Of a DNA stretch of 13,696 nucleotides, positions 1 through 6,689 are shown in pieces. Positions within the stretch are counted from its first letter, which is position 1; each line of letters begins with the position of its first letter. The DNA comes from an uncultured Desulfobacterales bacterium. Lineage in GTDB: Bacteria > Desulfobacterota > Desulfobacteria > Desulfobacterales > JAFDCJ01. The notes under the pieces are model-generated. The model was given only the letters and a program-made list of their open reading frames with translations. It was not told the DNA's origin and ran no database searches. The translations under genes were made by a program, and so were the position numbers. The stretch lies in contig CALZJV010000125.1 in assembly GCA_945787595.1 (NCBI GenBank), forward strand, positions 1-13,696. Reading direction: 5' to 3'.

Positions 1-29
1 AAGATCCGGGTCCAGCTTCCGGCCCCGCC

Positions 30-112
30 TCCGGCTCGTAGACCCGAGCCTACGGGTCGGAGAGTAGGCCTACAGCCCGGCTTCCAGCTCGTAGAGCCTA
101 CAGCTCGGAGAG
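30..112. repeat. GC-rich imperfect direct repeat with internal inverted symmetry
   Basis: Two units share CTCGTAGA...GCCTAC...TCGGAGAG (35-64 and 88-112). The first carries about five extra bases in the middle. GCCTAC occurs three times, and CTCGTAG followed by CCTACGGG gives local hairpin potential. Composition is much more GC-rich than the following 500 bases. This looks like intergenic repeat debris beyond the 3' end of the minus-strand PEP-CTERM gene. I see no gene in 1-194. Confidence 0.55.
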
Positions 113-194
113 AGGGAGGACCAGGTTTTCGTTAATAGAATAAACGCGCCGAGTGACGCCGAGATTGGGCAAAAAGGCTATTTATGGATGGAAA

Positions 195-431
195 CTACCT
201 GTCCGTCGTGGGTTGCGTGCTAAGGCGCGGTATACCTTTCTCTTTTCTGGAAACTGTTTTCCTTCCGACATTGGCCAGGCCGATCAAACCTGATCCGAAC
301 AAGAGCAAGGCAACTGGTTCGGGGATGGCTACGGTTATCCCAGGAAAAATAGCAACCGTCGCTGAGACATTATTTACCATTAATATAAAGCCCACAGTTA
401 TAAATGCTAAGAACACAAAAATTTTTTTCAA
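195..431 (-). CDS. Very small PEP-CTERM protein (exosortase substrate)
   Basis: The predicted product is about 78 residues: a signal peptide, almost nothing, then a sorting signal. I chose the TTG at 431-429 because AGGAC lies seven bases upstream and the protein then begins MKKIFVFLAF, a normal signal peptide ending around NNVSA. Only about a dozen residues separate this from IPEP, which is followed by a glycine/leucine membrane segment (ALLLFGSGLIGLANVG) and a basic patch (RKTVSRK). That is the PEP-CTERM tripartite signal recognised by exosortases. The tail runs some 15 residues past the usual basic end. It is divergent from the prsT-like gene, which belongs to the same system. A longer minus-strand reading frame reaches 563, but its extra N-terminus has no signal character. 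A remnant of a once longer substrate is the main alternative. Confidence 0.7.
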   Translation of the reverse strand: MKKIFVFLAFITVGFILMVNNVSATVAIFPGITVAIPEPVALLLFGSGLIGLANVGRKTVSRKEKGIPRLSTQPTTDR

Positions 432-942
432 TTGTTCCGTCCTTTTTTCCACCACCACTAAAATTGTATAATTGCTGTATGAATGGTACCGGCTTGCACA
501 TGATCCATACAATTTTTTACGATCATGCACAGGAGATGCGCTCAGAATGGATAAAATAGTCACTCAATTTTGGTCCGAATAGACTATATTTCCCCCAAAA
601 ACTTAAACTAACGTTTGCAAAATGCAAATATCACGCCAAATTGATTTTTTACTTTATCTAAATCCATTGAAATTTTGTTTGTTTTTTCAATTGCTTAGAT
701 TCATCACTTTTCGTCGGGATTGCTGGACTGTGGTTATTTCGACAAATTGTTACCTTTTCTTCCCAATTTTAGGTAAAAAATTCTATAGATCTAATTACAG
801 GCTGCTTGAGCACTTTTTTAAACATCGGGAGCCCCCAGATAAATATGGTCGAACCTTGAATTCGAGTACTAAGTATGCTACGATTTTCGGCAATTTAGAC
901 ACGTTAGGCACTTTTTCGTATATCCACCAAAGAGGAGACCCA
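432..942. promoter_or_regulatory. Divergent intergenic region between the PEP-CTERM gene and prsT
   Basis: About 510 AT-rich bases lie between the two divergent starts. There is no convincing gene; an open frame extends prsT upstream to 622 but has no ribosome site or coding character. Two dyads stand out. CATGATC (499-505) pairs with GATCATG (521-527) across 15 bases. TTTGCA-AAA-TGCAAA (614-628) is a perfect 15-base hairpin or operator-like palindrome. No GG-N10-GC sigma-54 element with correct spacing was found on either strand. TGGTACCGGCTTGCA at 484-498 is one base too short. Confidence 0.4.
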
Positions 943-3186
943 ATGTTCCGCTTGAAAGTCATTTTTTTCTCTTTTTTGATCGTTTCACTGCTTGTTTTGG
1001 GGTGCTCTTCCGACGAAGAGAAAAAGGTTTCTCATTTTGAAAAGGGTTTGGCGTATTTTGAAAAGGGTGAGCTTAAAAGCGCCAGACTGGAGTTTAAAAA
1101 CGCCGTTCAGATCGATCCCAAATATGTGAATGCTTATCAAAAATTGGCAGAAACCAATCTTAAACTCGGTGATGCCCAGAACGCTTTCAGGGTCTATTCC
1201 ATTGTTGCCGAACTGGACCCCGATAATATTGAAGCCCAGCTGAAACTGGCCACCTTTCTGATGCTGGCCAAGAAACCTGAAGAATCCAGGGAAAAAGTGG
1301 ATCTGGTCCTACACCGCGAGCCCGACAATATTGATGCTCTGCTGTTGCTCGGCGGGCTTTACGGCCTGGAAAACAACCTTCTTGACAGGCAACAGGTCCC
1401 TGCTTATCTGGGTCTTTCCCAAGTTCTGGCGGCCCGGGAAAACCTTGGGGCGGCTGAAAGCACCTTGCAACAGGCCGTTGTTATCGATCCGAAATCCCTC
1501 AAAATCAGGCTGGCACTGTTTAATTTTTACGTGCGCGAAGCAAAATTTGACCAGGCTGAAAGCCTGATAAAAGAGATCATCGCGGCTAACCCTGAAAACG
1601 ATCAGGTGTATGTTGTCATGGGCAATTTTTATTTCAAGCTGGCAAAACCCGACCTTGCAGAGGCAGCCTATCTCAAAGCAGTTGAGCTTAGCCCCGCTAA
1701 CATCGACAACCGACTGATTCTGGCCGATTTCTATACGGCTGCCGGGCAAAAAGAAAAAACCCTTGAAACCTTTTTGCAAACCCTGGAAATTGAACCCGAT
1801 AACATCCAGGTCATGCATGCCCTTGCCAGACATTATCTGAATCAGGGCAATCTTGAGGAAGCCGAAAAGCAGATTGCAGAAATCCTGGAAAGGCAGCCCG
1901 GCTATTTTCCGACCCGCATGCTCAAAGGCGAACTGCTGGTCCAACAAATGGAGCTTGAAACCGCGTTGTCTCTATTTGACCGGTTGATCACGGAAGAACC
2001 CGGCTCCGCGCGGGCGTATTACTTTAAAGGTTTGTCGCATTTTGGCCTAGGCGATTTCAATCTTGCCAGTACAACGCTTGCCAAAGCCATTGAACTTGAC
2101 TCCGCCTTTTTCAAGGCGCGTCTGCTGCTGGCTGAGATCTATTTTCGCAACCGTGATTTTACGCTGGCACAAGAGCAGGCCACACAGGTCCTTCTAACAC
2201 ATCCTCGCAATTACCAGGCGTGGTTGATGCTTGGCAATGCCTACATGTATCAGAACAAAATCGAAGAAGCCACCGACACATTCAAATCGCTGATTGAAAA
2301 AGCGCCGGACAACCCTATGGGATACTATCGGTTGGGGGTTTTGCAGCGGATGTTACGTCAGTACGATGCAGCTTTAGACAATTTTGAAAAAGCAATATCC
2401 CTTAATCCGCGGCTTATCGACGTGTTCACTAATATCATTGGGATTCAAGCAGCCAAAAAAGAATATACCATGGCTTTAAAACGCTGTGATGGGCAACTGA
2501 AACAATACGCCGATTCGCCGGAACTTGCCGCCGTGGTCTACGATTTGAAAGGCGATCTGTTTCTGGGGCAGGGAAAGAAGGCGGCGGCGATAGAATCCTT
2601 CCAAACGGCCACCCGGGAGGACCCGAATTATTTAAGACCGTATTACACACTGGCGGGAATCTATCTGGAGGAAAACCAGGAGAAGAAAGCTGTCGCCCAG
2701 TACAAGGATCTGCTCGAGGTCAATCCGAACCAGGCCCAACCCCACATGCTTCTGGGTATCATTTATGATACGCAAAAACGCTATGACATGTCTGAGAAGC
2801 ATTACCGGTCCGCCCTTGATGTCAACCCTGAATTTGCCGCTGCGGCTAACAATCTGGCGTTTATCCTGGCCGATCAGGATAAAGACATCGACGAAGCTTT
2901 GCGCCTGGCCCGCATGGCCAAAGAAAAACTGCCGAACAGTCCCTACGTCATGGACACCCTTGGCTGGGCTTATTATAAAAAAGGACTGTATGGTTCGGCC
3001 ATCGGTGAGTTTTCAGACAGCCTGGCCCAGATTCCTGAAAATGCGGCGGTTGCCTACCATTTGGGCATGGCATATTATAAAAACGGCGATGCTCAGAAAG
3101 CCAGGATCGAGCTGGAAAAAGCCTTGGGATTGGATGAGAATTTTGATGGGGCTGAGCAAGCAAGGCAGGTGTTGGCGGAGCTGTGA
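943..3186 (+). CDS. prsT: XrtA/PEP-CTERM system TPR-repeat lipoprotein (PrsT type)
   Basis: A 747-residue outer-membrane-type lipoprotein built almost entirely of tetratricopeptide repeats. The start at 943 is chosen for the AGGAG Shine-Dalgarno at 933-937 and for the lipoprotein signal that follows: a hydrophobic stretch ending in LVLGC with Cys21 as lipidation site, then Ser-Ser at +2/+3, which favours the outer membrane. From about residue 29 to the end there are roughly twenty 34-residue TPR units with the usual G/Y/A/P pattern (for example AYLGLSQVLAARENLGAAES). This matches the TPR protein of exosortase-A exopolysaccharide loci, thought to scaffold polymer export or sorting; that role is known for the family, not shown here. 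One unit (residues 132-153) has 22 residues instead of 34 and lacks its second helix. No gene follows closely; repeats begin about 8 bases after the stop. Confidence 0.88.
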   Translation: MFRLKVIFFSFLIVSLLVLGCSSDEEKKVSHFEKGLAYFEKGELKSARLEFKNAVQIDPKYVNAYQKLAETNLKLGDAQNAFRVYSIVAELDPDNIEAQLKLATFLMLAKKPEESREKVDLVLHREPDNIDALLLLGGLYGLENNLLDRQQVPAYLGLSQVLAARENLGAAESTLQQAVVIDPKSLKIRLALFNFYVREAKFDQAESLIKEIIAANPENDQVYVVMGNFYFKLAKPDLAEAAYLKAVELSPANIDNRLILADFYTAAGQKEKTLETFLQTLEIEPDNIQVMHALARHYLNQGNLEEAEKQIAEILERQPGYFPTRMLKGELLVQQMELETALSLFDRLITEEPGSARAYYFKGLSHFGLGDFNLASTTLAKAIELDSAFFKARLLLAEIYFRNRDFTLAQEQATQVLLTHPRNYQAWLMLGNAYMYQNKIEEATDTFKSLIEKAPDNPMGYYRLGVLQRMLRQYDAALDNFEKAISLNPRLIDVFTNIIGIQAAKKEYTMALKRCDGQLKQYADSPELAAVVYDLKGDLFLGQGKKAAAIESFQTATREDPNYLRPYYTLAGIYLEENQEKKAVAQYKDLLEVNPNQAQPHMLLGIIYDTQKRYDMSEKHYRSALDVNPEFAAAANNLAFILADQDKDIDEALRLARMAKEKLPNSPYVMDTLGWAYYKKGLYGSAIGEFSDSLAQIPENAAVAYHLGMAYYKNGDAQKARIELEKALGLDENFDGAEQARQVLAEL

Positions 3187-3193
3187 GATCGTA

Positions 3194-3480
3194 GATTGGA
3201 TTGATTCGGTTGATTACGTTGACGATGTTGAATGAGTTGAATAAGTAGACTAAGAGAATTTTGAATTTTGAATTCTTAGTTTTGAATTTGAAACTAAGCA
3301 TTATCTTTTCACTTTTCACATTCTTTTCGCTTTTCCGAAATACCAAATTAATTCAAAATTAAAATCTCAAAATTATAATTCTGATTCCAATCAACCCAAT
3401 AACCCAGTCCACTTAGTCAACTCAATCAACTCAATCATCTCAATCAACCAGTCAACCTAGCCAACTCAGTCATCCTATCC
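3194..3480. repeat. Nested inverted low-complexity tracts without a gene
   Basis: Three repeat vocabularies are nested. The outermost has a GTTGATT-like tract on the left (about 3194-3250) answered by CAATCAACTC-like tracts on the right (about 3388-3470). Inside lies GAATTTTGAATTTTGAATTC (3255-3274), answered by TTCAAAATTAAAATCTCAAA (from 3353). At the centre is a pyrimidine-rich tract of 9-base units (TCTTTTCAC, TCTTTTCGC) near 3303-3337. The outer vocabulary is the same as that flanking the four-helix-bundle gene at 6918. I see no coding sequence here. It reads as an emptied or repeatedly invaded version of the gene-bearing elements downstream. Confidence 0.6.
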
Positions 3481-3600
3481 TTCTGTGAATTTCTTTTCCT
3501 ATTTTTGTGAATTTTTTTTCCACTTTTCCCACCTTAATTGGCCTATCGCCTTAGGAAAATACCAAATTAATACATTATGATTGAGGAAAAATGAAAACAG

Positions 3601-3617
3601 ATGCCAATAAATGGCAT
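3601..3617. promoter_or_regulatory. Inverted repeat, candidate activator or repressor site
   Basis: ATGCCA-ATAAA-TGGCAT is a perfect 6-base dyad about 70-85 bases upstream of the -24/-12 element, the usual distance for an enhancer-binding protein site. The bound protein is unknown. The adjacent regulator is a natural candidate. Confidence 0.4.
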
Positions 3618-3684
3618 TAATTTTCATAGGATACGGCATCCATTTTCAGGTCCCGGTCTTCCATCCGAAAAAAATCTTAAATAC

Positions 3685-3699
3685 GGCATATACTTTGCA
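3685..3699 (+). promoter_or_regulatory. Sigma-54 (-24/-12) promoter
   Basis: GGCATATACTTTGCA fits the sigma-54 consensus: GG at 3685-3686, GC at 3697-3698, exactly ten bases between, and TTTGCA at the -12 side. Transcription would start near 3710, leaving about 150 bases of leader before the regulator start at 3858. Two upstream look-alikes at 3613 and 3635 have GGCAT and a T-rich half with the same spacing, but CA in place of GC. PEP-CTERM loci are known to use RpoN together with PrsR-type regulators, so the context agrees. Confidence 0.6.
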
Positions 3700-3739
3700 A
3701 TTTGCAATAATATTCAACATTTTGTGGTAAATCATTTTC

Positions 3740-3818
3740 GCCACTAAGACACCAAGACACAAAGTTAGGTTAAACGGTTGTCAATCAGTTTTTCTTAGTG
3801 TCTTTGTGCCTTTGTGGC
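3740..3818. repeat. Short-period inverted repeat in the regulator leader
   Basis: The left arm (3740-3764) is built of 8-base units CACTAAGA/CACCAAGA/CACAAAG. The right arm (3794-3818) is its reverse complement at 21 of 25 positions, with a 29-base loop. It would fold into a hairpin in the transcript from the sigma-54 promoter. Nothing coding lies between the arms. It has the same architecture as the gene-bearing elements downstream, but empty. Confidence 0.65.
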
Positions 3819-3857
3819 AATTTTTCCGTTTTATCCATAGTGGGGCGGTTAAAAAGT

Positions 3858-5258
3858 ATGAGCCAATCTAAGGTCGTTATCCTCGAAAAAAGCCAGCGCC
3901 GCAGGGAATATCTCAGAGCCCTGGTGTCGGATTGGGGGCACCTGACGTTCATATTTGAGAAGGCAGCCATTTGTCTGGACAACCTGCGTCCGCTCGAACC
4001 GGATCTGATCATTTCGGGACCCTTATCTCATGGCAGAATGGACCGGTTTGTCAGTACAGTCAAAATGATGGACGGCGACCTGCCCGTGCTGATTATATCA
4101 AGTGACCCATCACTTAATAATTTTGCAGCCTATAATGGCTTCAAGGATGTCAAAGTTTTTAAGAAAAATTTTGAATCTAGCGAAATACAAGTCGCAATCA
4201 ACCAATTACTGCACAATAGATTTTTCAGCACCAATGTTAGCAAGCCGCAAAGTCCTGTGATCATCGGCAACAGCCCTGAAATATTAAAGATCAATAAAAG
4301 GATTGCAGAGATAAGCCGGTTAGACGAGCCGGTTCTCATCCAGGGAGAGCCTGGTACCGGTAAGGAATTGGTCGCCAGGGCTGTCCACTACCAGTCGCAG
4401 AGGCGCAACAGTCCTTTTGTCAAAATTAATCTGGCTGAATTAAATTCCGGTCAGTTGGATGAAATTATATTCGGAATCGGGCAAAAGGGTTTTCATAAAT
4501 CGAGTCCTGGTTTCGTCGAGCCAGACAACCTGTCTGACAGCGGCACTTTGTTTTTAGATGAAATCACAGCCCTGCCGCCTTTACTTCAATCACGATTGCT
4601 GACCGTATATGAGCAAAATTTGTTTAGGACGGGTTCAAAGAAACAGGCCGGGTCGAATACCGCCGCTATGGCCCCGGTTGTTTCCAGCAGTGGAATCCTG
4701 GATGATCTTGTTAGCCGGGGAAAATTCCGCAAAGACCTATATTACCGGCTGAGTGCTTTTAGTATTGAAATACCGCCCCTGCGAAAGCGCGTCAACGACA
4801 TCGCACCGCTGACGGAATTTTTTACCGATCAGTTGTGTATGGAATACGACATGGGCCATATAGAGCTGCCCGCGGAGATCATTGACTGTTTTGGCCACTA
4901 CCCATGGCCGGGAAATGTGCAGGAGCTCAAAACCGTCGTTCGCCGGGTGGTCTTGTACGGGGACAGTGACGACCTTCTCCAGAACCTTTTGATGAAATGG
5001 GCGCAAAACCGGGAATCCGATAATTCTGATCAAGGAACCGACCAGCTTGCCGGTTTTCCCAATATTAGAAACTATTTGAGAGACCGAAAAACCCTGTCCT
5101 TGAAAAACGTATGCGCCGGCTATGTGATGGCTACTGAGAAAACCATGATCAAAAAAGCCCTTGGACGGACGAACTGGAATCGCAAGAAGGCAGCCGGTCT
5201 GCTGGACATCAGTTACAAGTCGCTTTTAAATAAAATAAAGCTGTATCGGCTGGAATGA
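3858..5258 (+). CDS. PrsR-like AAA+/Fis regulator with pseudo-receiver and no GAFTGA loop
   Basis: A 466-residue protein with the architecture of a sigma-54 enhancer-binding response regulator. The N-terminal 120 residues are receiver-like, but the phospho-acceptor position (PDLIISG, Gly54) is not Asp and the acidic pair is reduced to E10-K11. The AAA+ domain keeps Walker A (GEPGTGKE, 163-170), Walker B (LFLDE, 231-235), the arginine finger segment (RKDLYYRL) and PWPGNVQEL of sensor II. The sigma-54-contacting GAFTGA loop is replaced by GFHKSS (211-216). A C-terminal Fis-type helix-turn-helix is intact (RKKAAGLLDISYKSLLNKIK). Probable role: ATP-dependent DNA-binding regulator of the EPS genes, phosphorylation-independent and perhaps not a sigma-54 activator. 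I chose ATG 3858 over 3798 because the receiver begins there and the earlier frame overlaps the leader hairpin. The ribosome site is weak. Confidence 0.8.
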   Translation: MSQSKVVILEKSQRRREYLRALVSDWGHLTFIFEKAAICLDNLRPLEPDLIISGPLSHGRMDRFVSTVKMMDGDLPVLIISSDPSLNNFAAYNGFKDVKVFKKNFESSEIQVAINQLLHNRFFSTNVSKPQSPVIIGNSPEILKINKRIAEISRLDEPVLIQGEPGTGKELVARAVHYQSQRRNSPFVKINLAELNSGQLDEIIFGIGQKGFHKSSPGFVEPDNLSDSGTLFLDEITALPPLLQSRLLTVYEQNLFRTGSKKQAGSNTAAMAPVVSSSGILDDLVSRGKFRKDLYYRLSAFSIEIPPLRKRVNDIAPLTEFFTDQLCMEYDMGHIELPAEIIDCFGHYPWPGNVQELKTVVRRVVLYGDSDDLLQNLLMKWAQNRESDNSDQGTDQLAGFPNIRNYLRDRKTLSLKNVCAGYVMATEKTMIKKALGRTNWNRKKAAGLLDISYKSLLNKIKLYRLE

Positions 5259-5267
5259 CCAGGCAGG

Positions 5268-5953
5268 GATGCGAGGAGGTGAATGGAAAGTTAAAGTTAT
5301 AAGTGAAAAGATGGAAGCTGGGAAGTTGGGATGATGAGAAGATTTGAAAAGAAAGAAGGTGGGAGGTTGGGAAGGTGTGAAGATGTGAAAAGAAAGAAGA
5401 TGGGGGGTTGGGAAGGTGTGAAAAGATGGAAAGTGAGACGTTGGGATGATTAGAAGTTGTGATTAAAAACGGTGAAAAATTTGAGAAAGGGTAGAGTGAT
5501 TTGGCTGATAAGATAAAAAACGTTAGGGATCTTGAAGTCTACAAAACAGCATTTGCCGCTGCTATGGAAATTTATCAAATTTCTAAAGGCTTCCCTCCCG
5601 AGGAAAAGTTTTCAATGACTGATCAAATCCGTAGGGCCTCGAGATCAGTATGTTCCAATCTTGCTGAATCCTGGAGAAAACGACGATATCGTGCTGTATT
5701 TATAAATAAGCTGACAGATTCTCAACAAGAAGCTTCTGAAACTCAGACATGGCTGGATTTTTGTCTCGCATGCGAATATATAAATCAACAGACATTCGAA
5801 GGGCTCGATCGGGAATATGAAAAAATATTAGGCATGCTAAACTCAATGGAGTTAAAAGCGGACAAATTTTGCTTTCAACCTATAAAATAATCTGCGAGGT
5901 TGTTTTTTGCATTATCATAACTTCTCAAGTTCCCAGTTTCTCAACATCTGAAA
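5268..5953 (+). mobile_element. IVS-like element 1: four-helix-bundle gene in purine-rich repeat arms
   Basis: A long purine-rich tract of variants of GGGAAGTTGGGA, GGTGTGAAGATGTGAAAAG and GATGATGAGAAG runs from about 5268 to 5486. It begins roughly 10 bases after the regulator stop. On the far side of the gene, 5917-5953 is the pyrimidine answer (CTTCTCAAGTTCCCAGTTTC, then TCAACATCT). Its reverse complement shares the words AGATG, CTGGGAA, TTGAGAAG with the left arm. The match is by vocabulary rather than base-for-base, and the left arm is far longer. Boundaries are approximate. Confidence 0.5.
5501..5890 (+). CDS. Four helix bundle protein, S23/IVS family (element 1)
   Basis: A 129-residue protein, full length for the family of four-helix-bundle proteins first seen as ORFs inside 23S rRNA intervening sequences. 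Diagnostic segments: DLEVYKTAF at the start, an FPPEEKFSMTDQIRRASRSV helix joint, NLAESWRKRRY, and ETQTWLDFCLACEYI in helix three. The start is TTG 5501 with a purine-rich AGAAAGGG site upstream; no better in-frame ATG exists before the conserved part. The biochemical function of this family is not established. Related proteins include the accessory Avd protein of diversity-generating retroelements, which binds nucleic acid. It lies in the middle of its repeat arms and is in the same orientation as the EPS genes. Confidence 0.85.
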   Translation: MADKIKNVRDLEVYKTAFAAAMEIYQISKGFPPEEKFSMTDQIRRASRSVCSNLAESWRKRRYRAVFINKLTDSQQEASETQTWLDFCLACEYINQQTFEGLDREYEKILGMLNSMELKADKFCFQPIK

Positions 5954-5995
5954 GGGGGCTTCTCATTTTCGTACCTTCTTTCCCTTACTGTACTC

Positions 5996-6048
5996 TTGAC
6001 AGACCGACTTGATATGTATACATTAGCCGTATAATTGATATGTATACA
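5996..6048 (+). promoter_or_regulatory. vapBC promoter with paired operator boxes
   Basis: TTGACA at 5996-6001 is a perfect -35. A -10 (TATACA 6017-6022, or TACATT two bases later) follows at 15-17 bases. The 14-base box TTGATATGTATACA occurs twice, at 6009-6022 and 6035-6048, 26 bases apart, each containing the palindrome TGTATACA. One box covers the -10 and the other lies just before the antitoxin ribosome site. This is the expected arrangement for autorepression by a VapB or VapBC complex. Confidence 0.7.
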
Positions 6049-6058
6049 GGAGATGGCT

Positions 6059-6265
6059 ATGAAAAAAACGACAGTATTCATTGATGAGCAATTGCTGCAA
6101 GCGGCCATGAACGCCATCGGGGTCAGGACCAAAAAGGAGGCCATCCGAGCCGGCCTGGAGGCCCTTGTCCGTTTCCATCAGAGAGAATCATTGCAAAAGG
6201 AGCTGGGAACATTCGATCTCGATCTTAGCCTGCAAGAGCTGGAAAGGTTAAGAAATGCCGAGTGA
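6059..6265 (+). CDS. vapB: VapB-type antitoxin (ribbon-helix-helix)
   Basis: A 68-residue antitoxin. The start at ATG 6059 is placed by AGGAG at 6048-6052, six bases upstream; the earlier in-frame ATG at 6035 falls inside the operator. The N-terminus MKKTTVFIDEQLLQAAMNAI is a ribbon-helix-helix DNA-binding fold: a beta strand, then a helix, then RTKKEAIRAGLEALV as second helix. The C-terminal half (LQKELGTFDLDLSLQELERL) is the acidic, flexible toxin-neutralising tail. The gene overlaps vapC by 11 bases, giving translational coupling. It should repress its own promoter at the two boxes directly upstream. Confidence 0.87.
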   Translation: MKKTTVFIDEQLLQAAMNAIGVRTKKEAIRAGLEALVRFHQRESLQKELGTFDLDLSLQELERLRNAE

Positions 6266-6677
6266 ACTATTTTTGGTAGATACATCCGCCTGGATTCTGG
6301 CATTGAGAAAAGATTTTTTGCCGGCTGTTAAAGATAGAATCGAGAACTTACTCAAAGAAAACGCGATTGTTACGATCGGATTGATCAAGCTGGAGCTCTT
6401 AGGAGGTACAAAGACTGAAAAGGAGTTTCAACGTTTAAAATCAAGACTGGATGCTCTGGATACAGTGGAATGTGATTTACCCCTGTGGCAGGAAGCTGTC
6501 GAATTGGCCTTTAAACTGCGACGCAAAGGAGTAACTGTGCCGTACACGGATATCTTAATCGCCGCAGGTGCGTTGAAGATCCAGGCGACGGTTATTCACG
6601 TTGATGCGCATTTCGATTTATTGCACGAACCTGCCGGACTGAAGGTGGAGAGCTTTGTTGACGCGGCACGCCGCTAG
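6255..6677 (+). CDS. vapC: VapC-type PIN-domain toxin ribonuclease
   Basis: A 140-residue PIN-domain toxin, normal length. The metal-binding acidic residues are visible: Asp9 in LFLVDTSAW, Glu47 in GLIKLELLGG, Asp99 in VPYTDILIAA, and Asp117 in VIHVDAHFDLL. VapC toxins are Mg-dependent endoribonucleases, many cutting tRNA or rRNA. The target of this one cannot be told from sequence. It starts at ATG 6255 within the end of vapB, with GGAAAGG upstream. The module appears intact and is sandwiched between two four-helix-bundle elements, in a gap between EPS genes. Repeat arms of the next element begin soon after its stop. Confidence 0.9.
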   Translation: MPSELFLVDTSAWILALRKDFLPAVKDRIENLLKENAIVTIGLIKLELLGGTKTEKEFQRLKSRLDALDTVECDLPLWQEAVELAFKLRRKGVTVPYTDILIAAGALKIQATVIHVDAHFDLLHEPAGLKVESFVDAARR

Positions 6678-6689
6678 AGAGATGGAGAT

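Noticed and set aside
184..471. Plus-strand open frame of 95 codons
   Set aside because: It is the shadow of the minus-strand PEP-CTERM gene, which has a signal peptide, a sorting motif and a ribosome site. The plus frame has no recognisable features.
484..498. TGGTACCGGCTTGCA as a sigma-54 promoter for prsT
   Set aside because: There are nine bases between GG and GC instead of ten, and it is over 400 bases from the start.
908..921. GGCACTTTTTCGT as a -24/-12 promoter close to prsT
   Set aside because: The -24 half is good, but there is no GC at -12, and the start would fall on the ribosome site.
622..942. 107-residue N-terminal extension of the TPR protein
   Set aside because: The ATG at 943 has AGGAG and starts a proper lipoprotein signal peptide. 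The upstream part has no ribosome site and would bury the lipobox.
2948..3346. Minus-strand 132-codon open frame after prsT
   Set aside because: Half lies antisense to conserved TPR codons and half is low-complexity repeat translated as Lys/Phe/Asn strings.
5268..5486. CRISPR-like or minisatellite array
   Set aside because: Units vary in length and sequence, with no constant repeat-spacer pattern. The tract pairs by vocabulary with 5917-5953 on the other side of a four-helix-bundle gene.
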